A DNA stretch of 64,000 nt from Mycocentrospora acerina. Its lineage: Eukaryota > Ascomycota > Dothideomycetes > Pleosporales. Below the pieces are notes generated by a model. That model made no database searches and was not told the DNA's origin. It was given only the letters and a program-made list of their open reading frames with translations. Where the stretch lies: positions 124,001-188,000 of the forward strand of contig JAKUHH010000216.1 in assembly GCA_022701365.1 (NCBI GenBank), written 5' to 3'. A program made the position numbers and the translations under genes. Positions 24,742 to 35,879 of the stretch are shown piece by piece; within the stretch, counting starts at the first letter, position 1, and each line of letters starts with the position of its first letter.

Positions 24742-26159
24742 GGCGACGTATTACAATCGGCAAGTTGTACTGAATATAAATTCAAAAAAGTACAATTTGC
24801 GTTGGTTGCGAAGGTCAATCTAAGTATGGAATTGAGAGAGGGGAGCAAAGGTATAAGTAGCGGTTCACTGCCTTCCCGTCTTGTCTCCGTCTTGTCTCCG
24901 TCTTGATGCCAATCGCCATGCTTTTCCAAGGAAGCCTTACTATTGCCACCGATCCGCTGTCCCTAAGAAGGAAATAGCTTCGCAGTTGACCAATAGACAA
25001 CGCATATTTAGCACGGCTCGTGCAAATACAGGTGATGCCATCGAGTGCTGTCCAGTGATACGATCCGTCACCGGCGCCAAGTACATCCAGAGCCTGATCA
25101 AGTGAAACGATGACACGAATGGAGCATCGGGATATAGGCATCGTGGCGCATTTCAAGCAGCTAGCGGTCTTCGCTTACATGTTGTGATCTGGGTACGGGA
25201 CGATATTATTGAGGCTGTGAAATTTTGGGGTAATTCGCATCTTTTCTCCTGGTCTGTTAGTGCACTATGTCGTCCTTGCCCGGCTTCGATGTTCGCCATG
25301 ATGCTGCAAGGAGATCTTCGTTCAACAATTGACCACTAACTTGAGCTATGGGCTAAAACAATGGTACAAAGGTTCACTTGAACGAAGACGTGAAGTCCAA
25401 ACAAAGGGACCATAGCGCCGTAGTCCCGAGAAGCTGTGGGGTAGTACTTGGCACTCGTCACCACCACCTCAACTGGGATAGTCGTAACGCCAATGGGAGC
25501 AAACAGAACTCAAAAACCTCTAAACGCTCGATGGCGAAATCGAAGATTTACACGCTAGATCTGGATGTCAGTCGTCCGAACACAGGAGGATTGCGCGTCC
25601 CTTTACGAGGGACAGGCCGTAGGTTCATTTCCCCTACAAGAGAAAGAGTCGATACTTAAGAAGCAAATGGACGAGCAACTGACGCATGCTGTTGTGTACA
25701 CGACACTGAAAATATTACGTTAATTGACCAGGGTACCCCTGTACATACATTGCTACAAGCAATTTGTTTACACCTGGTACATTTATCCCGCGCATCGAGG
25801 ACGGACGCCTAAAACGCTTCAGTTTGATGATGTTGACATCTATGTACGATTTAGTACAAGTACACAACAGTCAGCATCGAAAATAGTCGGAAATGCCTCC
25901 ATCAAGTCGTCTTGCATCTATGCATGGGAAGACCATAATCGCCAAGATATTCGTATTCATATGCGTAGTAGCGTTCTGTGCGCCATTTTCCCGAGAAGGG
26001 AATGATGTCAACTCGCCCCAAAAAGTCGCAACATGGTCTCATTTGCGCGTCTGAATCTGGCCAATTGCAGATGCATCGTGAAGTTCCATCGTTGTAAATC
26101 GATTAGAGTCTTATCAGAATTAAGAATGTACATACTTTATTCTAGTGACAAGCTGTTGC
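24742..26159. other. Intergenic region with short tandem repeat
   Basis: Upstream region of the fasciclin gene and 3' flank of qutA. An 11-base unit GTCTTGTCTCC is repeated at 24878-24905 (two and a half copies). No gene supported; frames of 70-113 codons show no features. Confidence 0.5.
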
Positions 26160-28361
26160 TTAACTTCCATCAAAGAAGCTGAATTGATCAAAAGGCAGAG
26201 ACTCAATGTTCTCTTGTGCCACAAAAGCGGTCGACTGTAGGGGAATATATTCACCAAACAAATCAGCCATGTTTGCATCTGGTGCAAACCCTAGATTTTG
26301 CATAAACTGAGGCTGATGTTCGAGTCTATTCATATTGTCTAATGAGGCCAAGTCGTCGAAGAAGCTTTCAAGGTCGTTGGCTATATGTGGGTAGCGGGGC
26401 TCAGACAACGTCGGGCTATTCAGATCAAGAAAACTGTCGTCTGGTTGATACAAAGTTGTCGCGGTATGTAAGTCAGGCCTAGTTGAGTCGTTCGCATCTG
26501 ACATAATCAATGTCCTGCCCGCTGCAACCGTCTGATGAACTACCAGCGGAAACGAGAGGGGATTTTGAACAGATTCAGGAGTTGGCATTTGCAAAGTAGT
26601 GGATGGCTGTCTTGGTGGTATTGTTGGAAGTTCGTTCGTTTGAGCATGCGCTACTTGGGTGACTAAAGTTGGAATCCGCCATGCCTGGGAAATCTCATGT
26701 TGTAGCGTTTCGACACGGGCATGAGAAACTTGGTTCGAAGCGAGTCGGGCACTGTACTTCCAGGCGATTCCTAACAAATATTCTGTAACTGGTGGCATGC
26801 TAGCGAGTCCCATGTGTTTTCGAACTCGCTCAAGTAATTGTAAGATTTGATTAAGCTGTGCTTGTGATGGAGCCAAGGAAAAAGCAGCTGTACATGAAGT
26901 CAATTGTAGCAGAATAGCCGGTGGTGTCAAAGGAGTCTTGGAAATTTCGGATCGGATATAATCAAGTTTAGTGGGCAGAGAAGCCTTCCAAATTTCGAAA
27001 CGCTGGGAGATATGATCGATAGGGGACCCGAGAGATAGTAACTCTTCGCAATGAGCAAGGATATCAACAACATCCAGGAGACTGTTAAAGCTACTAATAG
27101 ACAGCACTGGTCCTCTTGCTTGTTGCAGTGACAAGGTATGGAGACCACCGGTCCATGGTTGCCACTCCTCGAGGCTCTCCTCGTCGATCTTGCGTAATTG
27201 CTGGATATTGGAGTATCGAAAGTATGGGTGTCGGCCGAGTTGCAAAGCGAGAAAACTGTCAAGTACGAAGCAACCTGCAAAGGTGTGCTTTCGTCTCGGG
27301 CTAGATTTTGAAGAAACGTCATTCATTGTTTGGAGCATTCGTGAAGCGCAACCGACAAGCAGCCAGGCAGGCTCTATCAATGACTGTGACACATTGAAAA
27401 TCGCAAGGTTAAGAAGCGCCTTGATGTGTCCCATATCGAAACTACCGAGCTCACTGGGTATCCATAACTTGGCTGTGTCATACAACTGTTTGGGTGTTTT
27501 CTTCGATGGTTCAATTTCTTGATCAATATGCTTTATGCTACCTGTCTCGTAAACGGAAGCTGTGGCCAGAATACTCCAGAGTTCCGCATGAGAGCCTGAT
27601 TCCGGTAGGTCTGGAGACACAAGTATTCCTTGGGGCGGGTAGGAATATGAGAGTTTTAGGAGGTCGTGCTTTTCAGAAATAGGAAACCAACTTTGGGTAT
27701 ACGTGAAGTAGGTTTCCAATAGTAACCAGCAATCCAGTGGTAAGGATATTAAATTGGAAACATGCACATCTTGTGACAAAGATGTCGCTGGTTCCTGATA
27801 CAGCGGCCTAAAAGGTCTACTCTCATCTTGCTTGACGTGCTCGGAAATTTCATCTTGAACAATAGGAACGACAAGCGACCCCTCTACTTCAGATTCATCG
27901 TCATCGCTTCGAGGTGACAGTAGTTCGCGTGGTTCATGTCTTGATGCTTCTCCTCCAGACAACAACTTGTCAACATCCCTGTAGAAAGAGCCCTTTCGCC
28001 ACTTCTTATGCAATCTGTTGGACTCTTTTGAATCCCTGCTGAGTAGCAAGCAAGATGAACCTCTTTGGGCCAAACTTTCGTTTAGTAACAGCTCGTTTTC
28101 GGAGTTATGCTGGAACAGATATGCGAGTGCCAACTCGAGCGCTCGAATGTAGCCTGGCTGTATACCTCTCTTCTTGGGGTTCGCAGTGTAGGTGCATCCT
28201 CTATTCGATATGGAGCAAGTCGAGCACGTAGGTTGGGTTCCGTCACACTTTTCGCGTGCAACGCGGCACTGATCGCATGCTCTGGACACTCTGGTACGTT
28301 TGGTGGGAACATCTATCGCTTGGCTGGTTTGCCGACGCTTTGCCTGGCCTTGTGCAGGCAT
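26160..28361 (-). CDS. qutA: Quinate pathway activator (QutA / QA-1F family)
   Basis: Single open frame of 733 residues. QutA in Aspergillus and QA-1F in Neurospora are zinc-cluster activators of the quinate catabolic genes. The six cysteines are C29, C32, C39, C46, C49 and C56 in ACDQCRVAREKCDG and PTCSTCSISNRGC. The following stretch, KKRGIQPGYIRALELALAYL, is the strongly conserved QutA/QA-1F signature next to the cluster. The middle region matches a fungal-specific transcription factor domain. The acidic C terminus (SFFDDLASLDNMN, then LPFDQFSFFDGS) is a probable activation region. It is divergent from qutR with an 820-base shared upstream region. It is somewhat shorter than the best-known homologues as I recall them, with no break visible. 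Confidence 0.9.
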   Translation of the reverse strand: MPAQGQAKRRQTSQAIDVPTKRTRVSRACDQCRVAREKCDGTQPTCSTCSISNRGCTYTANPKKRGIQPGYIRALELALAYLFQHNSENELLLNESLAQRGSSCLLLSRDSKESNRLHKKWRKGSFYRDVDKLLSGGEASRHEPRELLSPRSDDDESEVEGSLVVPIVQDEISEHVKQDESRPFRPLYQEPATSLSQDVHVSNLISLPLDCWLLLETYFTYTQSWFPISEKHDLLKLSYSYPPQGILVSPDLPESGSHAELWSILATASVYETGSIKHIDQEIEPSKKTPKQLYDTAKLWIPSELGSFDMGHIKALLNLAIFNVSQSLIEPAWLLVGCASRMLQTMNDVSSKSSPRRKHTFAGCFVLDSFLALQLGRHPYFRYSNIQQLRKIDEESLEEWQPWTGGLHTLSLQQARGPVLSISSFNSLLDVVDILAHCEELLSLGSPIDHISQRFEIWKASLPTKLDYIRSEISKTPLTPPAILLQLTSCTAAFSLAPSQAQLNQILQLLERVRKHMGLASMPPVTEYLLGIAWKYSARLASNQVSHARVETLQHEISQAWRIPTLVTQVAHAQTNELPTIPPRQPSTTLQMPTPESVQNPLSFPLVVHQTVAAGRTLIMSDANDSTRPDLHTATTLYQPDDSFLDLNSPTLSEPRYPHIANDLESFFDDLASLDNMNRLEHQPQFMQNLGFAPDANMADLFGEYIPLQSTAFVAQENIESLPFDQFSFFDGS

Positions 28362-29181
28362 TGTCTGACTCAGCTAAACAATACCAGCAGTACTGTATAA
28401 TTCACTGTAGCAAAGAGCAATTACCACAAGACAGAACTGATAGAGCCTTTGGGTCTTTCACCGGCAAATGCTACGGAAATAGAACGCCAAAAGCAACACC
28501 TGGTTGTGTAACGCAAATCCCATGGGAAACGCTCACAATTTCGCAGATTTGATTACCAAAATATGGCCATATATATTTCGAAGAATGTTTTGGTGCTGCA
28601 TTAGGATGACTCGTGTTCGGGCGCTTTACAGCAGCGTTGATCTGGAGCACAGTCAATGGGGACCCAAAGCCATGAGTCGTCGCGCTTACATCACACGATC
28701 TCATCAAGCATTTTGAGTGCCGACAAAGGTTGTAACATATGATGAGAGTTGAAAACGGCAACTGGAGATGCTGCAGGTGAGTGAGACTGCTGTCAGCTGT
28801 TACAAGACTAGTAAATCAAAATCCTTGGCGCGTCGTGGGAAACGGCGCGACATGGGGGAGAATTCTTATCCGCTCACACGACCATCACACGTCGACCACA
28901 GGTCCCTTTCGGCACATCAACCATTTGTTTTACTATGGAACTACCTGTAGTTATTTCGCACAGATTATCTGTTCTCTCTGTTTATTCACCTGGCTGAGCC
29001 ACCTCCACTCCTCTAAGGCAGTTTTACATCCAAGTCTTGCAGCACGCATCGTATCTCAGTTTAACGTCGACAAAGCGAATGCGAAAAGGCTCCCAGGCAT
29101 TTTTACAGATCTAGACACTGTCCAAATACTTCGTAGGCTCAAACGAGTCGAGATTTGAACCTACGAGGCACACACTACAAC
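28362..29181. promoter_or_regulatory. Divergent qutA-qutR promoter region with candidate QutA half-site
   Basis: Shared upstream region of the activator and repressor genes. At 28856-28871, a perfect TTATCC half-site is preceded at the right spacing by GGGAGA, an imperfect partner of the GGRTAA half in the known QA-1F/QutA recognition sequence (GGRTAARYRYTTATCC). This is one full and one degenerate half-site, so autoregulation is possible but unproven. A GC hairpin-like pair CGTAGG..CCTACG lies at about 29130-29165. Confidence 0.35.
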
Positions 29182-31906
29182 ATGGCAGCTTCACTAGTTG
29201 GGACGAAGAGGCCCTTTGCAGCCATAAGCGATGACAGCCCGACTAGCAGTAATAGCTCTACACCTAGAGCCCCACGCCATACCCAAGACATGACCTCGCT
29301 TTCGAAAAACACGGCCGGCACAGAGAGCACGCGTAAGATGACAAAGGTCCCGGGCAGCTGGAACTGGCTGACGGACAGTAGCTTCCATGAATCCAAGTGC
29401 CCGCTCGACGCCTCGAGTAACTCCTGCACCGCTTCTTCCCTCAGGCGAATATCATCGTTCATTCAAGGTCGATGCATCCATTGTGCTGATCGGCATGCGT
29501 GGCACGGGAAAGTCTACCCTAGCCGTTATCGCGTCCATGGCGTATCGCAGGCGTGTAATCGATATTGATGATCTGTTCCAAGAAGCCACCGGCTTCTCTA
29601 CTGCCAAGTACCGCAAGCAATTTGGAGCTCCCAATCACAACTTGCGGCAGGAAGAATTGCTGCGGACCGCTCTAAAAACGTACTGCAAGAACACAATCAT
29701 TGTCTGCAATGGTGGATCCCTGGAGAGAAATGGACAATTGCTTATGCAGGATTTTGCCAGGACGCACCCAGTTATTCACATAGTACGAGACCTTGGGAGT
29801 CTACACGAGTACCTGAATGGAGTAGAGCTACAGAGGCTCAAAGACATGGTGGCCTTCAGCGCGACCATCCTTCGTCGTTGCTCAAATTACGAGTTTTATA
29901 ATCTTCCGGAGACGAACGAATCCCGCTCTGCTATGCCTACAAGCCAACCTGCAGCTGCAGCATTCCTCACGCTCAGACGAGCTCAAAGGACGTTCCTCAA
30001 ATTTCTGTCACTGATAATGTCCTACGAGAATGTGGATGCCCCAGTACGCCATGCCGTTCCCTCACTCGAAGCTGGTTATCCACTCTCGGATATAGCGATT
30101 GAATGCAGAACATACACCTGTGCCGTTCAAGTGCCACTGAATGATCTGCTAGAGCGAGATGTTGATATACAAGATCTCGAACATGGATCCGACGCTTTTG
30201 AGGTCATTGTCGACCCCCTTGATACTGACATACACCAGCAACAAGTCGAGTTCGATCGAGTGGACAACATCAGCAGGTGCATATCGAAGATCCGAAGAAG
30301 CACATCGATACCGGTCATATATCATGTAATCCCCGAGTCGGATAGCCATGCACATCAGGCCTCGTATATCGAACATGTTTGTCATGGTCTGCGTATGGCG
30401 CCTGATTTTGCGACCCTCGATTTGTCATTGGGACAGGAGATACTTGCAGAGATAATACGATCAAGAGGTAGTACAAAAATTGTTGGACATCTATACAGTG
30501 ATAAGTCGTGGGATGATGTATCCTGGGTCGCCTGTTACAAAATTGCGGTACGTCTTGGTTGCAATGTGGTTCGTTTCACTCGCCCTGCAGTGTCAACAAT
30601 TGAAGAGGCAAGTATCCAACGCTTGAGGTACAAGATCGACATTATCGACAGTCCTGTTCCTCTTGTATGCTATGATACCGGGCGAGCTGGCCGCCGCTCA
30701 GCGTGTTTGAACCGATACCTCACCCCTGTAGTTCCAAGATCATGGAGGGAACAGCCAGACTTTGCAGCCAGAGTAGAGCGCAATCCAGAAACTCCATGGC
30801 TGACTGCTCAAGAGTTCACAAAGTCTCTTTATGCAACTTTTACATTTGACCCAATGGACATCCACCTCGTTGGCGCACGCCTCGCGAACACTGTATCCCC
30901 AGCTATGCACAATGCTGGCTATGCAGTCTGCGGTATGCCTCACCGTCTTATGCAGGCCCAGACGTCTTCCTTGAATAGTCTGCAGGAGCTTGTGCGCAAC
31001 CCAAATTTTGGTGGCTGTATCATTATCCAACCTTTCAAGATTGAAGTTATCTCACTAGCGGACTCGTTAAGTTGCCACGCTCGAGCTATCGGAGCAGTTA
31101 ATACAATCATACCTGTCCGTCACTTGAAGGAAGATGGGGGCGTCCCAGGCGATCTTGAGCTCTTTCAAGAACGCTGCCAATCTGGCCCCATCCGAGCTCT
31201 CTACGGTGACAACACGGAATGGATTGGCCTCCAATCCTGCATGCGGCGAGGATTATCACCAGCCAATGCGGTCCGACCAGCGACGTGTGGACTAGTCATT
31301 GGCGCAGGCGGGATGGCCAGAGCGGCTGTGTACGCACTTTTGCAACTTGGAGTGAGGAATATTGTGATTTTCAATCGAACGCTTGAGAAGGCCGAGAAGC
31401 TCGTTGCTCACTACACTCGCCTTGTCTCGTCCTCGACAGGGGCGTCACTGATGCCGTCAGTTGCACGGCAGGGATCTCAACCTAGTTTCCACATACTTAA
31501 ACACCGAGAGGATCCGTGGCCAGAGAAATTTCGCCAGCCCACCATCATCCTCTCGTGCATACCTGCTGATCCGATAGACGGCGGTCCCGCTGCACACTTT
31601 ACTCTACCCACGCAATGGATGCATAGTCCCACTGGAGGGGTCGTCATGGAGATTGAGTACAAGACACTCAATACTCCTTTGATGCGCCAGCTACGAGATG
31701 AAGCCCCTCGATTGTGGAACTACATGGACGGGCTGGACTTTCTGCCAGAACAAGCGTTTGCGCAGTTTGAGTTGTTCACAGGAAAGCGAGCGCCGCGGCG
31801 GATTATGCGCGAGAAGGTGCTGCACGCTTGGAGAGATGAGCATGGAAACGCCGATCCGGAGATGGTTGAGAGAAGGTTGAAGGTGCTCGAGGACCAGGAG
31901 CCCTGA
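29182..31906 (+). CDS. qutR: Quinate pathway repressor (QutR / QA-1S family)
   Basis: Two exons, 29182-29332 and 29382-31906; the intron has a GTAAGA donor and ACAGTAG acceptor, giving 891 residues. QutR/QA-1S proteins evolved from the C-terminal three domains of the pentafunctional AROM enzyme and repress quinate genes by restraining QutA. The order is: a disordered Ser/Thr-rich N terminus; a shikimate-kinase-like domain with P-loop GMRGTGKST near residue 90; a type I dehydroquinase-like domain (~290-530); and a shikimate-dehydrogenase-like domain from ~535 (VGARLANTVSPAMHNAGY, dinucleotide loop GAGGMARAAV near 690). The EPSP synthase and dehydroquinate synthase parts of AROM are absent, as expected of QutR. 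An enzyme role is unlikely. The first exon is inferred from splice signals. Confidence 0.92.
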
Positions 31907-32423
31907 TGGTTAATATTTTTCTCTCACTTGTTGACATATGTCAGCCACGACAGGAACAAGTTTTGTGTGTTGCACCGTGACTGGTCCCTTGTTGCATCTT
32001 TAATTAGTGCGAGCCTTGATGTTTTGAAGAAGCCACCTTCGCAGCAAGCGTTGCAGCAAGGCTCTTTGAGGTTCTCCTGCTTCGACTCGCAGTCGCGTTT
32101 CAGTGCTGCGGTGAAGGCCGTTGGATGACAGGCCAAGTTAAAGCTCCCGTGCTGCCTAGCTAGCGCATGCTTCGTCGCGTCCACGACCAGACCACCAGAG
32201 CAAAAACAACGCACGTGCAGGCAACTAATAACATGCCCTCGTGAACATTGACTAGCTGCGCACATGTAGTCGTATTTGGAACCTGGACTACGCATTGATA
32301 GGCACAACAGCAAGCAAGCAACTACGAACGAATGAATACTTCCCACGCGTCGGCCCCTCCCACCACTTCCCCACCACCGCCCACGACGGCCGTTGTCTGC
32401 ACGCGATACACGATACACGACAC
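31907..32423. other. Intergenic region
   Basis: Short spacer between the end of qutR and the start of the next plus-strand gene; promoter not defined. A 164-codon minus-strand frame here is Cys/Arg-rich without a domain and is rejected. Confidence 0.5.
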
Positions 32424-35022
32424 ATGTCTGGCAGGAGAGCGCACAGGAATGCCGGCATGGCGGAGCAGGCGCAAGTGGACGCCGACTCGACCGTGTCCGA
32501 TCTAACTTCTTTGGAGGGAGACGCGGACGATTTCGAGAAGCTGATGATCCAGAACGCGCGCGACGAGCGACGCCTCAATGAGGCGCTCTCGGGCAGGGTG
32601 CAGGCATTTCGCAAGGCGGGTGCGCACCCACGGGTTGGCCAAAAAATAGACAATCTCGAGAGGAACAACGCGCGCAACGAGGCTGCCCAGGGAGCGAACG
32701 GGCGTGTCTCGTTTGGGAGCCCGCCCGGTGGATCCGCCGTGTCAGACCCGGCAATACACGCGCCAGCAGGCTGGGGCAGGAAGGACAGGGCGGGCAGGAA
32801 CTGGACGCGTCCGTTTGCTTCTGAGGAGCAGCAGCAACAGCAGCACACGCCCGTCCAAGCAGATGACCGGCATTACGACGACGACGAGAACGCAAACGTG
32901 CCACGTCACTCCATCGAAGACAGCCCACTCTCGCATAAAAGCGCATATGGCACACCGCATCGTGATGGCGATGCAGACTGGGACTTTACTTTCGACCTAA
33001 ACGAAGCCTCCATCCTCGCCTCGACGCCCTACATCCCGCGCAACACGGTCCTAGACGACATACGCCAGCAGGAGATTGAGAGTCTCAAGGAGCAGGCCGT
33101 CACCAAGGCTCGCCTGGGTAGCATTCGGGAGGGTTCGCCAGAAGAAATGCGCCGGCCACGGTCGCCGTCTGCACAATCGGGAAATAGCATGGCGAATAGT
33201 ATGGCGAACAGTATCGCCTCCCTGAGCGACCAGGCAATGCGAGCTGCTGGCTCGCCACAGAGGAGACTGCGCACGAAGACAAACTCATGGCAATCACTCG
33301 GCAAGGCGCAACCTACGACGGCGATTGGTAGGGAAGACTCGCCCATTGCTGTATACAAGGGCTCGGAGACAATAGGCGTGGTGGAGCGTGAGCTTGTTGT
33401 TAGCGCGCAAAAGTCCTTACCCAGGCGGCTAGGAGCTCGGAGAGAAGACTCGCAGGATTTGCTTCGTCGTTTGGCGAGGGTTTCGAATACACCCAGTCCA
33501 GGGAGAATCGAGGCATCGCGGCCACAGACAGCGCATGGACGACGACCAGGTAGTTCGTCGCAATCCATCGTCGACGATGTAAAGATTTTACCACAGGATG
33601 TAAAGGGTGAGCTGGTCGACGGGGCGCCCATAACAGAACTCGGGGCTTTCGAACGTCCTGCATCAGTGCCTGAGGTGCAGCCGGAGCACGATGAACTGCC
33701 ACAAGACTCACCGGAACCTCAGGTTGCACCAGAATCATTACGAGAGACGCCTGCAGAAGACGTAGACGCCACTCCAATGCCTGCAGAGCAGTCGATGTTG
33801 AACCCAAAAACACCAGTAGTCACAGGCGCATGGGTTGACACGCCGGGACCGAAAACAGCCCTAAGAGCCACCAACATACCACCTCCACGGTCTCGATCAC
33901 AATCTCCGCGAAAAGCCAGTCTCCGACAAAATAACTCTCCCAAAAAACGCACGATATCCCTGCCTGCGTCCACCTCGTTGGAACCAACACGGCCGAACCT
34001 CCCCACTTCCGCGCTCCAAGCCCTTATTCAATCTGCTCGCCGTGAATCAGCCGACTACGGCGATTCTACCATAAATTCGCTTGAAGACCTCATCTCCCCC
34101 AGCGAGGAATTAGACGAAGATACCCTCCAGGGGCTAAAATTGCCCACCGCGACACCGAGGAACGACGCCGAGCGCCAGCGACAAGATGAACTTTTGCACT
34201 TGCACCGTATGAACGACAAGCTGCGGGCGGCAAGGACGAGCATACGGGATGCGAGTCGCGGGATGAAGAGATTGGATGATCAGGTTGAGCATGAAGAGGA
34301 AGGCGAGAGGGGGAGGAGGGACGACACAAAAAGAAAGCAGGTGGGTTCTTATGTGTCTACGTCTGTTGATTGCCCCTGTGCGGTAGATGGCGGGCACGTG
34401 TCTGTCTTGCAAACATGCAAGAAGTTGTTCTGGGATGAGCGAATAAAAGCTTCGAGAAAAGAAACAGCATGGAGAAACATCGGCGGATTGACGGGATTGG
34501 GTATATTCCTCACTGCATTGGCTGTGTGGTGGGTTAGCGAGGAGGTCGCATGGTACGTCTCCCTTGCCTCCCCTTCCCTTCCCTTTTTTCTTTCAGCACC
34601 AAAAAACTACGAAGTGGTAATATGAAACTAACATTCTTACCAGTGAGTTCTACTGCCACCCACAATATGCAGCCTCTTCCCCATATCCTTTCTCCGTCAA
34701 CATGGACGCCCCGCAATACCCCTTCGTTCTGCCAACGCTCTTTTACCGTTCCTTTGTTCGCGCGTGGTGGCTTCCACTGTACACTTTGCTCTCTGGCTTT
34801 TTGTCTGCATTTGGGGACAATATTGTCTCCTCTTCATCGTTTTTGGCGCAATCGCAGGGGATACGATTGGGATATGTAGGGCAAGATCAGACGAACATGC
34901 ATACATTTACACGTTCCTGGGCCATGGAATCTCAAGCCCCTGTTGTGGATATGGATGAGATGGTTTGGGAGGCCAGCATGATGGATGATGAGGTTTTGAA
35001 GGAGCGGAAGGTGCGGATGTGA
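32424..35022 (+). CDS. Conserved fungal membrane-anchored coiled-coil protein, unknown function
   Basis: Two exons, 32424-34552 and 34644-35022 (GTACGT donor, TTACCAG acceptor), 835 residues. The long N-terminal part is acidic and disordered, with a conserved-looking block near residue 190 (DWDFTFDLNEASILASTPYI, then IPRNTVLDDIRQQEIESLKE) and a tandem NSMANSMANS motif. A charged coiled-coil region follows (ERQRQDELLHLHRMNDKLRA), then a hydrophobic helix (IGGLTGLGIFLTALAVWWV). After the second exon junction a Cys/His motif (CEFYCHPQYA) leads into a further hydrophobic stretch (LPLYTLLSGFL). The layout suits a membrane protein of the nuclear envelope or ER, but that is inference. An optional in-frame 81-base intron at 34341-34421 is noted in the findings. 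Start chosen at MSGRRAHRNAG; MAEQAQ at 32457 is an alternative. Confidence 0.82.
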
Positions 35023-35879
35023 GTTTTTGGCTATGTGCATTCTGGCGTTTGTGTTTATTTCTGGATATAGCGAGCGTAGCATGTTGTTGGATGTCACGAT
35101 AAGCAGGGTGTTGGTACCGGTATTCTTACTCTCAAACTACTCAACCATCTATCCTGTGTCTTTGGGTAGCTGCGCAACACAAAAACAGAGATCACCACAC
35201 TTCTTCGTACGCACCCACACATGCGTCCCATGTGTGTCGGTGGAAACCCGTATCAATCCCCTGATGACATATCCTCCGTCCACGGTTCCTTGTCTTCTCT
35301 CTATTTTCTCTTTCTTTCCTCCCTTCCCCTCCGCGACTGCATGATTGGCCATTGTACAAGCGCGTCTCTCTCACGGGTAGACTTGACACCCACATGAAAC
35401 GCCAACCGAAGCGCCTCACACTCCGACTCACCCAATCACATACCCCACCACCCCAGTCCAAACCCTCTCCCACCAAGACATTTAATCTACACATATAACT
35501 AGCTTGCTACCTCAGCTGAGCAACGGGGATGAGCCTGTGTGTTATTCCTTTCTTGTTCCCACTCTCTTCCTTCCAGGGAAGACCGACAGACAGGCGGGGA
35601 GAAGAACGAGAAAGAATAACTCATCTGTCAGAGCGTGTAATTTCTCAAGGCATGTGAGGCTGGATACTCGCTACCTTTTCTTTTCTTTTTGCTATCTTGC
35701 AAGGTGTGCTGTGCAACGCTATATAACATTCGGCGATATTGCATTACCGGACACAACCTTATCTCTCCGCTTCCTTTCCCCATTTCCGGATAGTCCACTA
35801 CTACTACCTTGCCGTCTGTCGCTTTTTTCCCTTTCAGTACACCTCGCAAGTCAAAGCGTGTTGAAACGGAGCGGTCGAG
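35023..35879. other. Intergenic region
   Basis: About 0.86 kb between two plus-strand genes; holds a pyrimidine-rich stretch before the next start. A 192-codon frame at 35504-36082 overlaps the next gene in another frame and is treated as a shadow. Confidence 0.5.

Noticed and set aside
29130..29165. Possible tRNA-like element (CGAGATTTGAACC)
   Set aside because: Resembles a T-arm on one strand, but no anticodon arm or acceptor stem of the right spacing can be built; only a CGTAGG/CCTACG stem is present.
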